64,000 nt of DNA, taken from Streptococcus sp. 596553 (lineage in GTDB: Bacteria > Bacillota > Bacilli > Lactobacillales > Streptococcaceae). The translations under genes and the position numbers were made by a program. Under the pieces are notes generated by a model. That model searched no databases, was not told the DNA's origin, and was given only the letters and a program-made list of their open reading frames with translations. Positions 8,577-19,522 of this stretch are shown one piece after another. The stretch covers positions 1 to 64,000 of the forward strand of contig NZ_OXCQ01000005.1 in assembly GCF_900411395.1 (NCBI RefSeq), given 5' to 3'. Positions within the stretch are counted from its first letter, which is position 1; the number at the start of each line of letters is the position of its first letter.

Positions 8577-8656
8577 TTGACAATTGCCCTAGTTGTTTAT
8601 TGTAAACTTTACAAATGAGCTGTAAACACTAGAATCCATTCAGAAAGGCAATTCCT

Positions 8657-8812
8657 ATGAAAAATAAAATTTTAATCATTGTTTATATTTTAGCCTCGCT
8701 AATCATCAGTTTTATAATCTTTTCACTTTTACATATTGATTTTAAATGGTGGACAACTCTGGCTATAAGTGCAGGATTTATTTACACCTACTTAAAATTT
8801 AGTAAAAAATAA
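8657..8812 (+). CDS. Small two-helix membrane protein
   Basis: A 51-residue ORF (MKNKILIIVYILAS...KFSKK) with two hydrophobic helices separated by HIDFKWWT and a lysine-rich end. AGAAAGG lies 9 bases before the ATG. It is placed between the 195-residue protein and the bacteriocin-associated membrane protein. Small proteins of this type near bacteriocin ABC systems are often immunity factors; that role is only inferred. Confidence 0.55.
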   Translation: MKNKILIIVYILASLIISFIIFSLLHIDFKWWTTLAISAGFIYTYLKFSKK

Positions 8813-8861
8813 AAAGTACCTGCACCTATCTCGCTTTCGTCTCTTCACGGGAGGTATCTCT

Positions 8862-10970
8862 ATGAAAAAAATCAGTCATCTTTGTATGCTCTTGCTCTTG
8901 CTGTGTACTACGTTTTTTGTCCTGAATGTAAATGTTACACGTGAAATAGTGCGGATTCAGGAGATGGGCAAGACAACTTATTCATTTGACTTGTACTTGA
9001 AAGATGTCACTAAACCGACAGAAACGATTCTCCAGTTTTTTGAAGAGGTTGCAAGTCAAGACAAGGTCTCTATTATCAAAGTAGATAATGGCGATGAGGC
9101 CGTCAAGGCTGGTGTTTTTGATAAGGAAACCTTCCCCTATCAGGAGTTCGGTCTGACTTCTCTTGATTTTTCAAAGAATGAGAAGGGAGTCTACAGCAAC
9201 CAGGACCTTCCCAATAATCTAGGAACCATTCCCACCTTTTTAAAGGTGAAACTCATTCGACTCCAGACCTTCCAATCCTATATTGAGGATAAATCCCATA
9301 CTGTAAATGGACGTTACATGATTACCTCCAGCAAAGAGATAGATCGTGATACCATTCTACAAAAGTGGAGTGATTTTTTCCAGATAGATAAGACGATTTT
9401 GTTAGAACCCACTTACCGAAGTCAGGTTGGAGTGCTAAATCAAGAGTTGTTACTATCTATCATTATCTTTATCTTGGCAATCTTGCTTGTGATTTTAATG
9501 ACAGTTTATCAGCCGATGATGGAGATGAAACGAGTGGGGGTTCAAAAGTTACTTGGTTTCCAAAGTAGAGCGATTTTAGCTGGTTTTGTAAAGACTAATT
9601 TTTATCTTCTCTTGGGTGGAAGTCTTATCATTGACTTGGGACTATTTTTAGTGCTGGACTACAGACCAAAACTTCTGTTCCCAAGTTTACTCTTATCCCA
9701 ATTTCTGCTTTTACAGTTGTATTTGTTCATCAGTTGGCTGACCTACCTGATGATTCAGAAAATGACAGTCAGCTCCATGTTGAAGGGTTTTTCATCTGTC
9801 AAACTTGGTCTCATCTTCAATTATGTGATGAAAATAGGGACAACTATTTTACTGACGGCCTTACTGATTGGGGTGGGCAGAAGTTTAGAACAAGAAAACA
9901 AAGAACTTGCTTATCAGCAACAGTGGGTAAGTCAAGGTAATTACCTGACCTTAGAAACCTTCAAACTCAATGATAATCTGTGGCAAGAAGAGCTAGCAGG
10001 GTCAGGGAAATCTACAGATTATTTCTACCAATTTTATCAAGACTTGCTAGCAAAAACACAAGTAAACTATGTGCGAAGTACGAGTCTTCCTATCAAACCA
10101 GTCATCAAAGCTGAACAAGTGCAGAACTACCAACTGCCTGATAAGGTAGATGTTTACTATGCTAATAGCAATTTTCTAAAGAGCAAGGGATTCAAGTTAC
10201 CAGATACCGGCACTAAAAAGGTGATTTTGTTGCCAATCAGTGACAAAGGACAAGAAGGCAAGAATCAGTTCTTGGGAAAATCCATCGCCTATCTTTCTAT
10301 GAGGTATGAAGATCAGCAAAAGCAAACAATAGAAGATATGGATGTAGAAATTGCCTACTATGAAGGAGATTGGTCTTTCTTCCCTTATAATAATGAGCGA
10401 AAGGAAAATCTCCACAATCCAATCATTAGTCTGGTAAATGATCAAGACATGATGTGGGAAGAAAAGACTCACTTGTCAACGACAGGTTTAAACAACCCAA
10501 TGAAAATTGAAAATACAGAACAAAATCAAAAAGTGATTACAGAGTTAGTCGATAACTTATCTGATGGTAGCTATTTAAAATTTTCATCGATTCAAGCAAT
10601 TCAAGAGGAGATAGTTGATACCTATCGGGATTCTGTTCGTAATTTTAACGTTCTTTTTGCCTTATTTGCTCTTCTCAGTATGATTGTATCCTACTTTTTA
10701 CTCGTTACCACTTTCTTGTTGAAGCGCAGGGATATTATTACCAAGAAGTTTATGGGGTGGAAACTGGTCGATCGCTACCGTCCTCTCCTCGTTCTGCTCT
10801 TGCTGGGCTATAGTCTCCCTCTTCTAGTCTTGATTTTCTTTGCCCATGCGCTCTTGCCACTCCTACTTTTTGCAGGTTTTACATGTTTGGATATACTATT
10901 TGTGCTAGGCTTGGCTTCTAGGATGGAGAAAAGAAGTCTAGTAGAGTTATTGAAAGGGGGCATCTTATGA
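8862..10970 (+). CDS. Bacteriocin-associated integral membrane protein (DUF1430 type)
   Basis: A 702-residue protein of the family annotated as bacteriocin-associated or putative immunity membrane proteins, found with lactococcin-972-type ABC transporters. A signal or first helix covers residues 5-23 and a long extracellular region runs to about 200. Three to four helices lie at 205-330, a second extracellular domain at 350-590, and three helices at the C-terminus. This FtsX-like plan is that of a permease partner for the ATPase that follows, with which its stop overlaps by four bases (ATGA). The cognate bacteriocin is not evident nearby. Confidence 0.8.
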   Translation: MKKISHLCMLLLLLCTTFFVLNVNVTREIVRIQEMGKTTYSFDLYLKDVTKPTETILQFFEEVASQDKVSIIKVDNGDEAVKAGVFDKETFPYQEFGLTSLDFSKNEKGVYSNQDLPNNLGTIPTFLKVKLIRLQTFQSYIEDKSHTVNGRYMITSSKEIDRDTILQKWSDFFQIDKTILLEPTYRSQVGVLNQELLLSIIIFILAILLVILMTVYQPMMEMKRVGVQKLLGFQSRAILAGFVKTNFYLLLGGSLIIDLGLFLVLDYRPKLLFPSLLLSQFLLLQLYLFISWLTYLMIQKMTVSSMLKGFSSVKLGLIFNYVMKIGTTILLTALLIGVGRSLEQENKELAYQQQWVSQGNYLTLETFKLNDNLWQEELAGSGKSTDYFYQFYQDLLAKTQVNYVRSTSLPIKPVIKAEQVQNYQLPDKVDVYYANSNFLKSKGFKLPDTGTKKVILLPISDKGQEGKNQFLGKSIAYLSMRYEDQQKQTIEDMDVEIAYYEGDWSFFPYNNERKENLHNPIISLVNDQDMMWEEKTHLSTTGLNNPMKIENTEQNQKVITELVDNLSDGSYLKFSSIQAIQEEIVDTYRDSVRNFNVLFALFALLSMIVSYFLLVTTFLLKRRDIITKKFMGWKLVDRYRPLLVLLLLGYSLPLLVLIFFAHALLPLLLFAGFTCLDILFVLGLASRMEKRSLVELLKGGIL

Positions 10971-11608
10971 TTGAGTTGAAAAATATTACCAAAACCATTG
11001 GAGGAAAAGTGATTTTGGATAACTTATCTCTCAGGATTGATCAGGGAGATTTGGTAGCCATTGTTGGCAAGAGTGGTAGTGGTAAGTCGACCTTGTTAAA
11101 TTTATTAGGTTTGATAGATGGTGATTATGGCGGACGGTATGAGATTTTTGGTCAGAAAAATCTAGCAGTCAATTCTGCTAAATCACAAACAATAATTCGT
11201 GAACATATCTCTTATCTGTTTCAAAATTTTGCCCTGATTGATGATGAAACGGTCGAGTACAATCTTATGCTGGCGCTGAAATATGTGAAATTGTCCAAGA
11301 AAGACAAACTCAAAAAGGTAGAAGAGATTTTAGAGAGAGTAGGTTTGTCAGCTACTTTGCATCAAAAGGTCTCCGAGTTGTCTGGTGGCGAACAACAACG
11401 AATTGCAGTTGCTAGAGCCATCTTAAAACCCAGCCAGCTGATTTTAGCCGATGAACCAACAGGTTCTCTGGATCCTGAAAATAGAGATTTGGTCTTGAAG
11501 TTTCTCTTAGAGATGAATCGCGAGGGGAAAACAGTTATTATCGTGACCCACGATGCTTATGTAGCCCAACAATGTCATCGTATCATTGAATTGGGCGAGG
11601 GGAAATGA
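10967..11608 (+). CDS. ABC transporter ATP-binding protein (bacteriocin export type)
   Basis: A 213-residue MacB/LolD-like ATPase. The Walker A GKSGSGKST is near residue 34, a Q-loop lies in YLFQNFALIDD, and the signature LSGGEQQR is near 138. The Walker B LILADEPTGS is near 158 and the H-loop is VTHD. The start overlaps the stop of the large membrane protein, so the two are translationally coupled and form one transporter. The family is associated with export of, or resistance to, lactococcin-972-like peptides. A terminator follows 66 bases downstream. Confidence 0.85.
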   Translation: MIELKNITKTIGGKVILDNLSLRIDQGDLVAIVGKSGSGKSTLLNLLGLIDGDYGGRYEIFGQKNLAVNSAKSQTIIREHISYLFQNFALIDDETVEYNLMLALKYVKLSKKDKLKKVEEILERVGLSATLHQKVSELSGGEQQRIAVARAILKPSQLILADEPTGSLDPENRDLVLKFLLEMNREGKTVIIVTHDAYVAQQCHRIIELGEGK

Positions 11609-11673
11609 GTTCGTTCGGCTTCTTTTGACTGGCTGAATACTCATGTTTTCCAGAGAGAAATAGCATAAATACG

Positions 11674-11714
11674 CCTAGGAATGACATTTTTATGTAGTAT
11701 TTCTAGGTTTTTTT
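11674..11714 (+). terminator. Terminator after the bacteriocin-type ABC genes
   Basis: CCTAGGAAT (from 11674) pairs with ATTTCTAGG (ending 11707), supported by inner ACA/TGT pairing, and is followed by a run of seven T. Confidence 0.65.
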
Positions 11715-11719
11715 GTTTC

Positions 11720-11774
11720 AAATTGAAAAATTTTTCAATTTAGGCTTGACAAACGATGAGTATAGGAGTATTAT
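11720..11774 (+). promoter_or_regulatory. Palindrome and promoter of the amino-acid-binding lipoprotein
   Basis: A perfect 22-base palindrome with arms AAATTGAAAAA spans 11720-11741. It is followed by TTGACA (11746-11751), 17 bases, and TATTAT (11769-11774). The palindrome directly upstream of the -35 may be an operator. ArgR control is plausible because argGH follow, but I see no convincing ARG box. Confidence 0.6.
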
Positions 11775-11814
11775 TTATACAACAAAAAAGAATAAACATA
11801 AAGGAGTCTTTGTT

Positions 11815-12621
11815 ATGAATAAGATGAAGAAGGTGTTGATGACGATGTTTGGTTTAGTGATGCTCCCCCTACTATTTGCTTGTAGTAACAATCAATCGGC
11901 TGGAATTGAAGCCATCAAGTCCAAAGGAAAATTGGTTGTAGCCCTCAATCCAGATTTTGCTCCATTTGAATACCAAAAAGTGGTTGATGGGAAAAATCAG
12001 ATTGTGGGTTCAGATATCGAATTAGCCAAGGCTATCGCAACAGAACTAGGTGTCGAATTGGAACTATCTCCCATGAGTTTTGACAATGTACTGGCTAGTG
12101 TTCAATCAGGAAAAGCTGACCTTGCTATATCAGGTGTTTCTAAGACAGATGAACGGAGCAAGGTGTTCGACTTTTCAATTCCCTACTATACTGCAAAAAA
12201 TAAACTCATTGTCAAAAAATCTGACTTGGCCACTTATCAGTCTGTCAACGACTTGGCGCAGAAAAAGGTCGGAGCGCAGAAAGGTTCGATTCAAGAGACG
12301 ATGGCGAAAGATTTGCTACAAAATTCTTCCCTCGTATCTCTGCCTAAAAATGGGAATTTAATCACAGATTTAAAATCAGGACAAGTGGATGCCGTTATTT
12401 TTGAAGAACCAGTTGCCAAGGGATTTGTGGAAAATAATCCTGATTTAGCAATCGCAGACCTCAATTTTGAAAAAGAGCAAGATGATTCTTACGCGGTCGC
12501 CATGAAAAAAGATAGCAAGGAATTGAAAGAGGCAGTCGATAAAACCATTCAAAAGTTGAAGGAGTCTGGGGAATTAGACAAACTCATTGAGGATGCATTT
12601 AAAGCATCTATTGAAAAATAG
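11815..12621 (+). CDS. Amino-acid ABC transporter substrate-binding lipoprotein
   Basis: Family 3 solute-binding protein, 268 residues from the ATG at 11815 that follows AAGGAG. The signal peptide ends in the lipobox LLFACS, giving a membrane-anchored lipoprotein with Cys near residue 23. The binding domain starts at [16 protein letters not shown] and continues through [11 protein letters not shown]. It stands just before argG and argH, which suggests arginine or a precursor as ligand. No permease or ATPase is adjacent, so it would use a transporter encoded elsewhere. The 16-base gap to argG suggests co-transcription. Confidence 0.87.
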   Translation: MNKMKKVLMTMFGLVMLPLLFACSNNQSAGIEAIKSKGKLVVALNPDFAPFEYQKVVDGKNQIVGSDIELAKAIATELGVELELSPMSFDNVLASVQSGKADLAISGVSKTDERSKVFDFSIPYYTAKNKLIVKKSDLATYQSVNDLAQKKVGAQKGSIQETMAKDLLQNSSLVSLPKNGNLITDLKSGQVDAVIFEEPVAKGFVENNPDLAIADLNFEKEQDDSYAVAMKKDSKELKEAVDKTIQKLKESGELDKLIEDAFKASIEK

Positions 12622-12637
12622 AAAGAAGGAAAAGAAC

Positions 12638-13834
12638 ATGAGTAAAGAAAAAGTAATTTTGGCCTATTCTGGTGGTTTAGACACATCAGTTGCTATTACC
12701 TGGTTAAAGAAAGACTATGATGTTGTTGCAGTTTGTATGGATGTGGGTGAAGGGAAAGACTTAGATTTCATCCATGATAAGGCTCTCAAGGTTGGAGCAG
12801 TCGAATCTTATGTCATTGATGTTAAGGACGAATTTGCTACAGATTATGTGCTAGTGGCTCTTCAGTCACATGCCTATTATGAACAAAAGTACCCCTTGGT
12901 CTCTGCCTTGAGTCGCCCTCTTATTTCTAAAAAATTGGTTGAAATCGCGCATCAGACAGGAGCAACTACAATTGCTCATGGTTGTACCGGTAAGGGGAAT
13001 GACCAAGTACGTTTTGAAGTATCGATTGCAGCCTTGGATCCCAATTTAAAAGTGATTGCGCCAGTTCGTGAATGGAAATGGTCTCGTGAGGAAGAAATTC
13101 ATTATGCCAAGGAAAATGGAGTACCTGTTCCTGCTGACCTTGACAATCCTTACTCTGTCGACCAAAATCTTTGGGGACGTGCCAATGAGTGTGGTATTTT
13201 GGAAAATCCATGGAATCAGGCTCCAGAAGAAGCCTTTGGCATCACAACTTCTCCAGAGCAAGCTCCAGATACGCCAGAATACATTGAGATTGAGTTTAGT
13301 GAAGGTGTCCCTGTTTCCCTCAATGGAGAAGTGCTAAAATTGGCAGATTTGATTCAAAAACTCAATGAAATAGCTGGAAAACATGGGGTCGGACGGATTG
13401 ACCACGTGGAAAATCGCTTGGTTGGGATTAAATCAAGAGAAATCTATGAGTGTCCAGGTGCAGTGACTCTGCTGACAGCTCATAAGGAAATTGAGGATTT
13501 GACGCTTGTGAGAGAAGTGGCTCATTTTAAACCAATCATAGAAAATGAATTATCAAATCTCATTTATAATGCTTTGTGGTTTAGTCCGGCTACACAAGCC
13601 TTGATTGCTTATATTAAAGAGACTCAAAAAGTTGTCAATGGGACTGCAAAAGTCAAACTCTATAAGGGAAGCGCTCAGGTCGTGGCTCGGAAATCACCAA
13701 ATTCTCTTTACGATGAAAATTTGGCGACGTATACCAGTGCGGATACCTTTGACCAAGATGCGGCTGTTGGCTTTATTAAGTTGTGGGGACTTCCAACCAA
13801 GGTTCATTCTGAGGTTCAAAAAAGCGCCAAATAG
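12638..13834 (+). CDS. argG: Argininosuccinate synthase
   Basis: Joins citrulline and aspartate with ATP to make argininosuccinate, the penultimate step of arginine synthesis. It has 398 residues from the ATG at 12638 (GAAGGA upstream). The PP-loop AYSGGLDTS at residues 8-16 binds [19 protein letters not shown] sequence ([14 protein letters not shown]) near residue 114 and [15 protein letters not shown] near 270 are family signatures. argH follows 28 bases later. Presence of only these two arginine genes suggests that citrulline comes from another source. Confidence 0.96.
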   Translation: MSKEKVILAYSGGLDTSVAITWLKKDYDVVAVCMDVGEGKDLDFIHDKALKVGAVESYVIDVKDEFATDYVLVALQSHAYYEQKYPLVSALSRPLISKKLVEIAHQTGATTIAHGCTGKGNDQVRFEVSIAALDPNLKVIAPVREWKWSREEEIHYAKENGVPVPADLDNPYSVDQNLWGRANECGILENPWNQAPEEAFGITTSPEQAPDTPEYIEIEFSEGVPVSLNGEVLKLADLIQKLNEIAGKHGVGRIDHVENRLVGIKSREIYECPGAVTLLTAHKEIEDLTLVREVAHFKPIIENELSNLIYNALWFSPATQALIAYIKETQKVVNGTAKVKLYKGSAQVVARKSPNSLYDENLATYTSADTFDQDAAVGFIKLWGLPTKVHSEVQKSAK

Positions 13835-13862
13835 GGCGATTGGATAGAGAGGTGGATGTGAT

Positions 13863-15254
13863 ATGGCTAAGAATACAAAATTATGGGGTGGTCGCTTTGA
13901 AGGTACTGTCGAAGACTGGGTAGAGCGCTTTGGTGCGAGTATATCTTTTGACCAGAAATTAGCTAAATTTGATGTGATTGGTTCTTTAGCCCACGTTCAG
14001 ATGTTGGGTCAGACGGGCATTTTGAGTTTGAATGAGTCAGAAAAGATTCAAGAAGGGTTGAAAGAGCTTTTAGAAGAGCTAGAGGCAGGCCAACTTGACT
14101 TTGATATCGGAAACGAAGATATTCATATGAATATGGAAGTGTTACTGACAGAAAAAATTGGTCCCCTTGCAGGGAAGCTACATACAGCTCGTTCTCGAAA
14201 TGACCAAGTTGCGACAGATATGCACTTGTATCTCAAGGAGCAACTAGGTCATGTCCTAGATAAACTAGCTCATCTCAAAGGTGTTTTATTAGACTTGGCG
14301 GAAAATCATGTAGAGACGATCATGCCGGGCTATACCCATCTGCAACATGCCCAGCCTATTAGTTTTGCCCACCACCTGATGGCTTACTACAATATGTTTC
14401 AAAGAGACAGTGAACGTTTTGAATTTAACCAGAAGCATACAGACTTATGCCCTCTAGGTGCGGCAGCTTTGGCAGGAACGACTTTCCCCATTGATCGCCA
14501 ATTGTCTAGCGATTTGCTGGAGTTTAAGCAACCTTATACAAATTCTTTGGATGCTGTTAGTGACCGCGATTTTATCTTAGAATTTCTATCCAATGCCAGC
14601 ATACTCATGATGCACATGAGCCGTTTTTGCGAAGAAATGATCAATTGGTGTAGTTTTGAGTACCAATTCATTACCTTGTCAGATACGTTTACAACAGGTT
14701 CCTCTATTATGCCCCAAAAGAAAAATCCAGATATGGCTGAGTTGATTCGAGGAAAGACTGGTCGAGTTTATGGGAATCTATTTGGACTATTGACAGTGAT
14801 GAAGTCCTTGCCTTTAGCTTATAATAAGGATTTGCAAGAGGATAAGGAAGGGATGTTTGATACGGTCGAAACGATTTTAAATTCCCTTGATGTGTTGGCA
14901 GGTATGTTATCTAGTTTGCAGGTAAACAAGGAAAAAATGCAAGAGTCGACAGAGAAGGACTTTTCAAATGCGACTGAGTTGGCAGATTATTTGGCAGGGA
15001 AAGGCTTGCCATTTAGAGAAGCTCATGAGGTTGTGGGAAGATTAGTGCTAGACTCTATCAAGTCTGCTAAAAATATTCAAGATTGGACTTTGGAGGAATT
15101 GCAAACCTATCATTCCCTCATTGCTGAGGATATTTATGTCTACTTGCAACCTAAAACTGCTGTTCAAAGACGAAATTCTTTGGGAGGTACAGGATTTGAC
15201 CAAGTGAAATACCAGATTGCAGTCGCTAAGAGAGCGAATGAAGCTAGAAAGTGA
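13863..15254 (+). CDS. argH: Argininosuccinate lyase
   Basis: Splits argininosuccinate into arginine and fumarate. It has 463 residues, the usual length. The fumarase/aspartase superfamily signature [12 protein letters not shown] lies near residue 280 with its catalytic Ser loop, and [12 protein letters not shown] near 110 and [13 protein letters not shown] near 155 supply active-site residues. It is the second gene of argGH. Downstream lies the repeat-filled gap that corresponds in position to the pspA site of pneumococci. Confidence 0.96.
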   Translation: MAKNTKLWGGRFEGTVEDWVERFGASISFDQKLAKFDVIGSLAHVQMLGQTGILSLNESEKIQEGLKELLEELEAGQLDFDIGNEDIHMNMEVLLTEKIGPLAGKLHTARSRNDQVATDMHLYLKEQLGHVLDKLAHLKGVLLDLAENHVETIMPGYTHLQHAQPISFAHHLMAYYNMFQRDSERFEFNQKHTDLCPLGAAALAGTTFPIDRQLSSDLLEFKQPYTNSLDAVSDRDFILEFLSNASILMMHMSRFCEEMINWCSFEYQFITLSDTFTTGSSIMPQKKNPDMAELIRGKTGRVYGNLFGLLTVMKSLPLAYNKDLQEDKEGMFDTVETILNSLDVLAGMLSSLQVNKEKMQESTEKDFSNATELADYLAGKGLPFREAHEVVGRLVLDSIKSAKNIQDWTLEELQTYHSLIAEDIYVYLQPKTAVQRRNSLGGTGFDQVKYQIAVAKRANEARK

Positions 15255-15346
15255 TAGAGTGATAGGTTTAGAACAAGAGGTTGGTCGATTGACAGCCTCT
15301 TTCTTGTCTTCTCTAACCAAGCATGTTATAATGAATACTGCTCAAG

Positions 15347-15387
15347 CGACCTTCAATCGTGAAGCACACACGACCTTCAATCGTGAA
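15347..15387 (+). repeat. Two direct copies of a 17-bp unit
   Basis: CGACCTTCAATCGTGAA occurs at 15347-15363 and again at 15371-15387, period 24. It lies at the left edge of the repeat-rich gap between argH and mnmA. Confidence 0.7.
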
Positions 15388-15411
15388 CTAGTCATTTCGT
15401 TTATCTTTTAT

Positions 15412-15580
15412 TACGTCGTTAACTCGAAATGAGATGCAAGCTGAGCTTGTCTGATTTATAACCTCAATCAGTCTCCCAGACTGATTGAGCGAACTCAAGT
15501 TATGCCTGCGACTCGTTGCCTATCATATTTTCATTTTAAGATGATAGGCTAAAATGGTCTCCCAGACCATTTTACTACTA
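15412..15580. repeat. Hairpin-rich intergenic repeat, copy 1 (argH-mnmA gap)
   Basis: This gap between 15255 and 15679 holds no gene. It contains a perfect 12-bp hairpin with loop CCC (15463-15489) and an 11-bp hairpin with loop CCC (15550-15574). Between them is the conserved block GCGAACTCAAGTTATGCCTG. The block and the preceding hairpin align with the intergenic region after mnmG at 19322-19450, so this is a dispersed element. The two first hairpins differ in stem sequence but keep full pairing and the same loop. Confidence 0.65.
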
Positions 15581-15610
15581 AAAGCAAACGAAATGACTAT
15601 ACTCAAATAA

Positions 15611-16801
<1,191 letters not shown>

Positions 16802-16802
16802 A

Positions 16803-16830
16803 TTGACAAATTTTCTCAATTTGCTACAAT
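16803..16830 (+). promoter_or_regulatory. Promoter of the nudix gene
   Basis: TTGACA (16803-16808), 16 bases, then TACAAT (16825-16830) with an extended TGC before it. It starts two bases after the mnmA stop and drives the nudix-mnmG pair. Confidence 0.75.
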
Positions 16831-16942
16831 AATAAAAGCAATAGAAATGATGGTCAAAGCTCATGGATGTTGCAGGCTTTTTTGTCCTGCACTTCTTTGG
16901 AGTTTTGACTGTTTTTGTGTCGTTTAGAGGAAAGGAAAAAAG

Positions 16943-17398
16943 ATGACTCAACGAGACTTTCGGACAAAAATAGAAAATACGGTTTTTGGTGTTCGGGCGA
17001 CAGCTTTGATTGTCCAAAATCGCAAGCTCCTAGTTACCAAAGATAAGGGCAAGTATTACACAATTGGAGGTGCGATTCAAGTCAATGAAAGTACGGAAGA
17101 CGCGGTAGTCCGTGAAGTAAGAGAAGAACTGGGAGTCAAAGCTCAAGCTGGACAGCTAGCTTTCGTAGTTGAAAATCGTTTTGAACAGGACGGTGTTTCT
17201 TATCACAATATCGAGTTTCATTATCTGGTGGACTTGCTTGAAGATGCTCCATTGACCATGCAGGAAGACGAAAAAACGAAGCCCTGTGAGTGGATTGACT
17301 TAGACAAGCTTAAGGGTATCAATCTAGTTCCAGCCTTTCTAAAAACAGCCCTGCCAGATTGGGACGACCAACTAAGACACATTCATCTTGAGGAATAG
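16943..17398 (+). CDS. Nudix hydrolase
   Basis: A 151-residue Nudix pyrophosphatase. The box lies at about residues 36-58, with GGAIQVNESTEDAVVREVREELG matching Gx5Ex7REUxEExG in its key Gly, Glu and Arg positions. It would hydrolyse a nucleoside diphosphate linked to another moiety; the substrate is unknown. It lies 9 bases before mnmG and is therefore co-transcribed. AGGAAAGG precedes the ATG. The 105-base leader carries a small hairpin, TGCAGG against CCTGCA. Confidence 0.88.
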   Translation: MTQRDFRTKIENTVFGVRATALIVQNRKLLVTKDKGKYYTIGGAIQVNESTEDAVVREVREELGVKAQAGQLAFVVENRFEQDGVSYHNIEFHYLVDLLEDAPLTMQEDEKTKPCEWIDLDKLKGINLVPAFLKTALPDWDDQLRHIHLEE

Positions 17399-17407
17399 GA
17401 GAGAAAC

Positions 17408-19321
17408 ATGACTTATAATTTTACTGAAGAATACGATATTATTGTAATCGGTGCGGGACATGCTGGGGTCGAGGCTTCCTTGGCCGCTAGCCGTATGGGT
17501 TGTAGGGTCTTACTTGCGACTATCAACATTGAAATGCTGGCTTTCATGCCTTGTAACCCCTCTATCGGTGGTTCTGCCAAGGGGATTGTCGTGCGTGAAG
17601 TTGATGCCCTCGGTGGCGAGATGGCCAAAACCATTGACAAGACTTACATCCAGATGAAGATGCTTAATACAGGGAAGGGGCCAGCTGTCCGTGCCCTTCG
17701 TGCGCAGGCTGACAAGGAGCTTTACTCTAAGGAAATGCGCAAGACGGTTGAAAATCAAGAAAATCTGACCCTTCGTCAGACCATGATTGATGAGATTTTG
17801 GTTGAAGATGGTAAGGTTGTCGGTGTCCGTACAGCTACTCACCAAGAGTATGCTGCCAAGGCTGTTATTGTGACGACAGGGACTGCTCTCCGTGGGGAAA
17901 TTATCATTGGAGACCTTAAGTATTCATCAGGTCCTAACCACAGCCTAGCTTCTATTAACCTTGCTGACGATCTCAAGGAACTGGGCCTCGAAATCGGTCG
18001 TTTCAAGACAGGAACGCCTCCACGTGTCAAGGCTTCTTCTATCAACTACGATGTGACCGAGATTCAGCCAGGAGACGAAGCGCCTAATCACTTCTCATAC
18101 ACTTCACGTGATGAGGATTATGTCAAGGATCAAGTACCATGCTGGTTGACCTATACCAATGGTACCAGTCATGAGATTATCCAAAATAACCTCCACCGTG
18201 CGCCTATGTTTACAGGTGTGGTCAAGGGAGTGGGGCCTCGTTACTGTCCGTCGATTGAAGACAAGATTGTGCGCTTTGCGGACAAGGAACGTCACCAACT
18301 TTTCCTTGAACCAGAAGGGCGAAATACTGAGGAAGTCTATGTTCAAGGACTTTCAACCAGTCTGCCTGAAGATGTGCAACGTGAACTTGTTCATTCTATC
18401 AAAGGTTTGGAAAATGCAGAGATGATGCGAACAGGTTATGCCATTGAGTACGATATGGTCTTGCCACACCAGTTGCGAGCGACTCTGGAAACCAAGAAAA
18501 TCTCAGGACTTTTCACAGCGGGTCAGACAAATGGAACATCAGGTTATGAAGAAGCTGCTGGTCAAGGGATTATCGCTGGGATCAATGCAGCTCTGAAAAT
18601 CCAAGGCAAGCCTGAGTTGATTTTGAAGCGTAGTGACGGTTATATTGGGGTCATGATTGATGACTTGGTGACCAAGGGAACTATTGAACCTTACCGTCTC
18701 TTGACTAGTCGAGCTGAATACCGACTCATCCTCCGTCATGACAATGCCGATATGCGTTTGACAGAGATGGGACGCGAGATTGGACTTGTGGATGATGAAC
18801 GCTGGGCTCGCTTTGAAATCAAGAAAAATCAATTTGAAAATGAGATGAAGCGTCTCGACAGTATCAAACTCAAGCCAGTCAAGGAAACCAATGCTAAGGT
18901 TGAGGAGATGGGCTTCAAGCCGTTGACAGATGCAGTGACAGCCAAGGAATTCCTTCGCCGTCCAGAAGTTTCTTATCAAGATGTGGTGGCTTTCATCGGA
19001 CCAGCTGCAGAGGACTTGGATGACAAGATTATCGAATTGATTGAAACAGAAATCAAGTACGAAGGCTATATTTCCAAAGCTATGGATCAAGTAGCTAAGA
19101 TGAAACGCATGGAAGAAAAACGCATTCCAGCCAATATTGATTGGGATGACATTGATTCTATCGCGACAGAAGCCCGTCAGAAGTTCAAACTCATCAATCC
19201 AGAAACCATCGGCCAAGCCAGCCGTATTTCGGGAGTAAACCCAGCAGATATTTCTATTTTGATGGTGTATCTTGAAGGTAAAAATCGTAGTATTTCTAAA
19301 ACTCTTCAAAAATCAAAATAA
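17408..19321 (+). CDS. mnmG: tRNA uridine-5-carboxymethylaminomethyl modification enzyme
   Basis: With MnmE it installs the 5-carboxymethylaminomethyl group on wobble U34 of several tRNAs, using FAD and methylenetetrahydrofolate. It has 637 residues. The FAD-binding [17 protein letters not shown] starts at residue 15; the GidA signatures [10 protein letters not shown] near 48 and [16 protein letters not shown] near 370 are intact. The C-terminal helical domain ends with [17 protein letters not shown] sequence ([15 protein letters not shown]) that contacts tRNA and MnmE. It follows the nudix gene. Confidence 0.96.
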   Translation: MTYNFTEEYDIIVIGAGHAGVEASLAASRMGCRVLLATINIEMLAFMPCNPSIGGSAKGIVVREVDALGGEMAKTIDKTYIQMKMLNTGKGPAVRALRAQADKELYSKEMRKTVENQENLTLRQTMIDEILVEDGKVVGVRTATHQEYAAKAVIVTTGTALRGEIIIGDLKYSSGPNHSLASINLADDLKELGLEIGRFKTGTPPRVKASSINYDVTEIQPGDEAPNHFSYTSRDEDYVKDQVPCWLTYTNGTSHEIIQNNLHRAPMFTGVVKGVGPRYCPSIEDKIVRFADKERHQLFLEPEGRNTEEVYVQGLSTSLPEDVQRELVHSIKGLENAEMMRTGYAIEYDMVLPHQLRATLETKKISGLFTAGQTNGTSGYEEAAGQGIIAGINAALKIQGKPELILKRSDGYIGVMIDDLVTKGTIEPYRLLTSRAEYRLILRHDNADMRLTEMGREIGLVDDERWARFEIKKNQFENEMKRLDSIKLKPVKETNAKVEEMGFKPLTDAVTAKEFLRRPEVSYQDVVAFIGPAAEDLDDKIIELIETEIKYEGYISKAMDQVAKMKRMEEKRIPANIDWDDIDSIATEARQKFKLINPETIGQASRISGVNPADISILMVYLEGKNRSISKTLQKSK

Positions 19322-19450
19322 TACGTCGTCGGCTTCTTACGAATGAGTTCAAAGCTTGGCTTTGATTCATCTACAGCCTCCCATAGTTCCCCGAACTATG
19401 GGAGCTAACTCAAGTTATGCTTTCGCCTAGCCTTCTAGTCTGATTTCGAT
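19322..19450. repeat. Hairpin-rich intergenic repeat, copy 2 (after mnmG)
   Basis: A perfect 12-bp hairpin with loop CCC sits at 19378-19404 (CTCCCATAGTTC and its complement). It is followed by GCTAACTCAAGTTATGCTTT, matching the same block in the 15412-15580 element. ACGTCGT marks the left side in both. The stem sequence differs from copy 1 while pairing is kept. Confidence 0.6.
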
Positions 19451-19487
19451 TTTTATTGAGTTTTAATCTCAAAAGAAAGCATAGAGA

Positions 19488-19516
19488 AAAACAGCTCCGA
19501 AAATCGGGGCTGTTTT
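19488..19516. terminator. Bidirectional terminator between mnmG and rnjA
   Basis: AAAACAGCTCCGA pairs over 13 bases (one T-G) with TCGGGGCTGTTTT around an AAA loop. A-rich and T-rich flanks lie on both sides. Confidence 0.8.
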
Positions 19517-19522
19517 CTTGCT

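Noticed and set aside
8862..11608. Complete lactococcin-972-type bacteriocin locus
   Set aside because: The membrane protein and ATPase fit, but no lactococcin-972-like precursor with signal peptide is found nearby; only remnants and small membrane proteins.
15347..15387. CRISPR-like repeats
   Set aside because: Two copies only, seven-base spacer, no cas genes; a simple direct repeat.
18539..19309. A 256-codon minus-strand ORF inside mnmG
   Set aside because: Antisense to a fully conserved tRNA-modification gene, without a ribosome site; shadow ORF.
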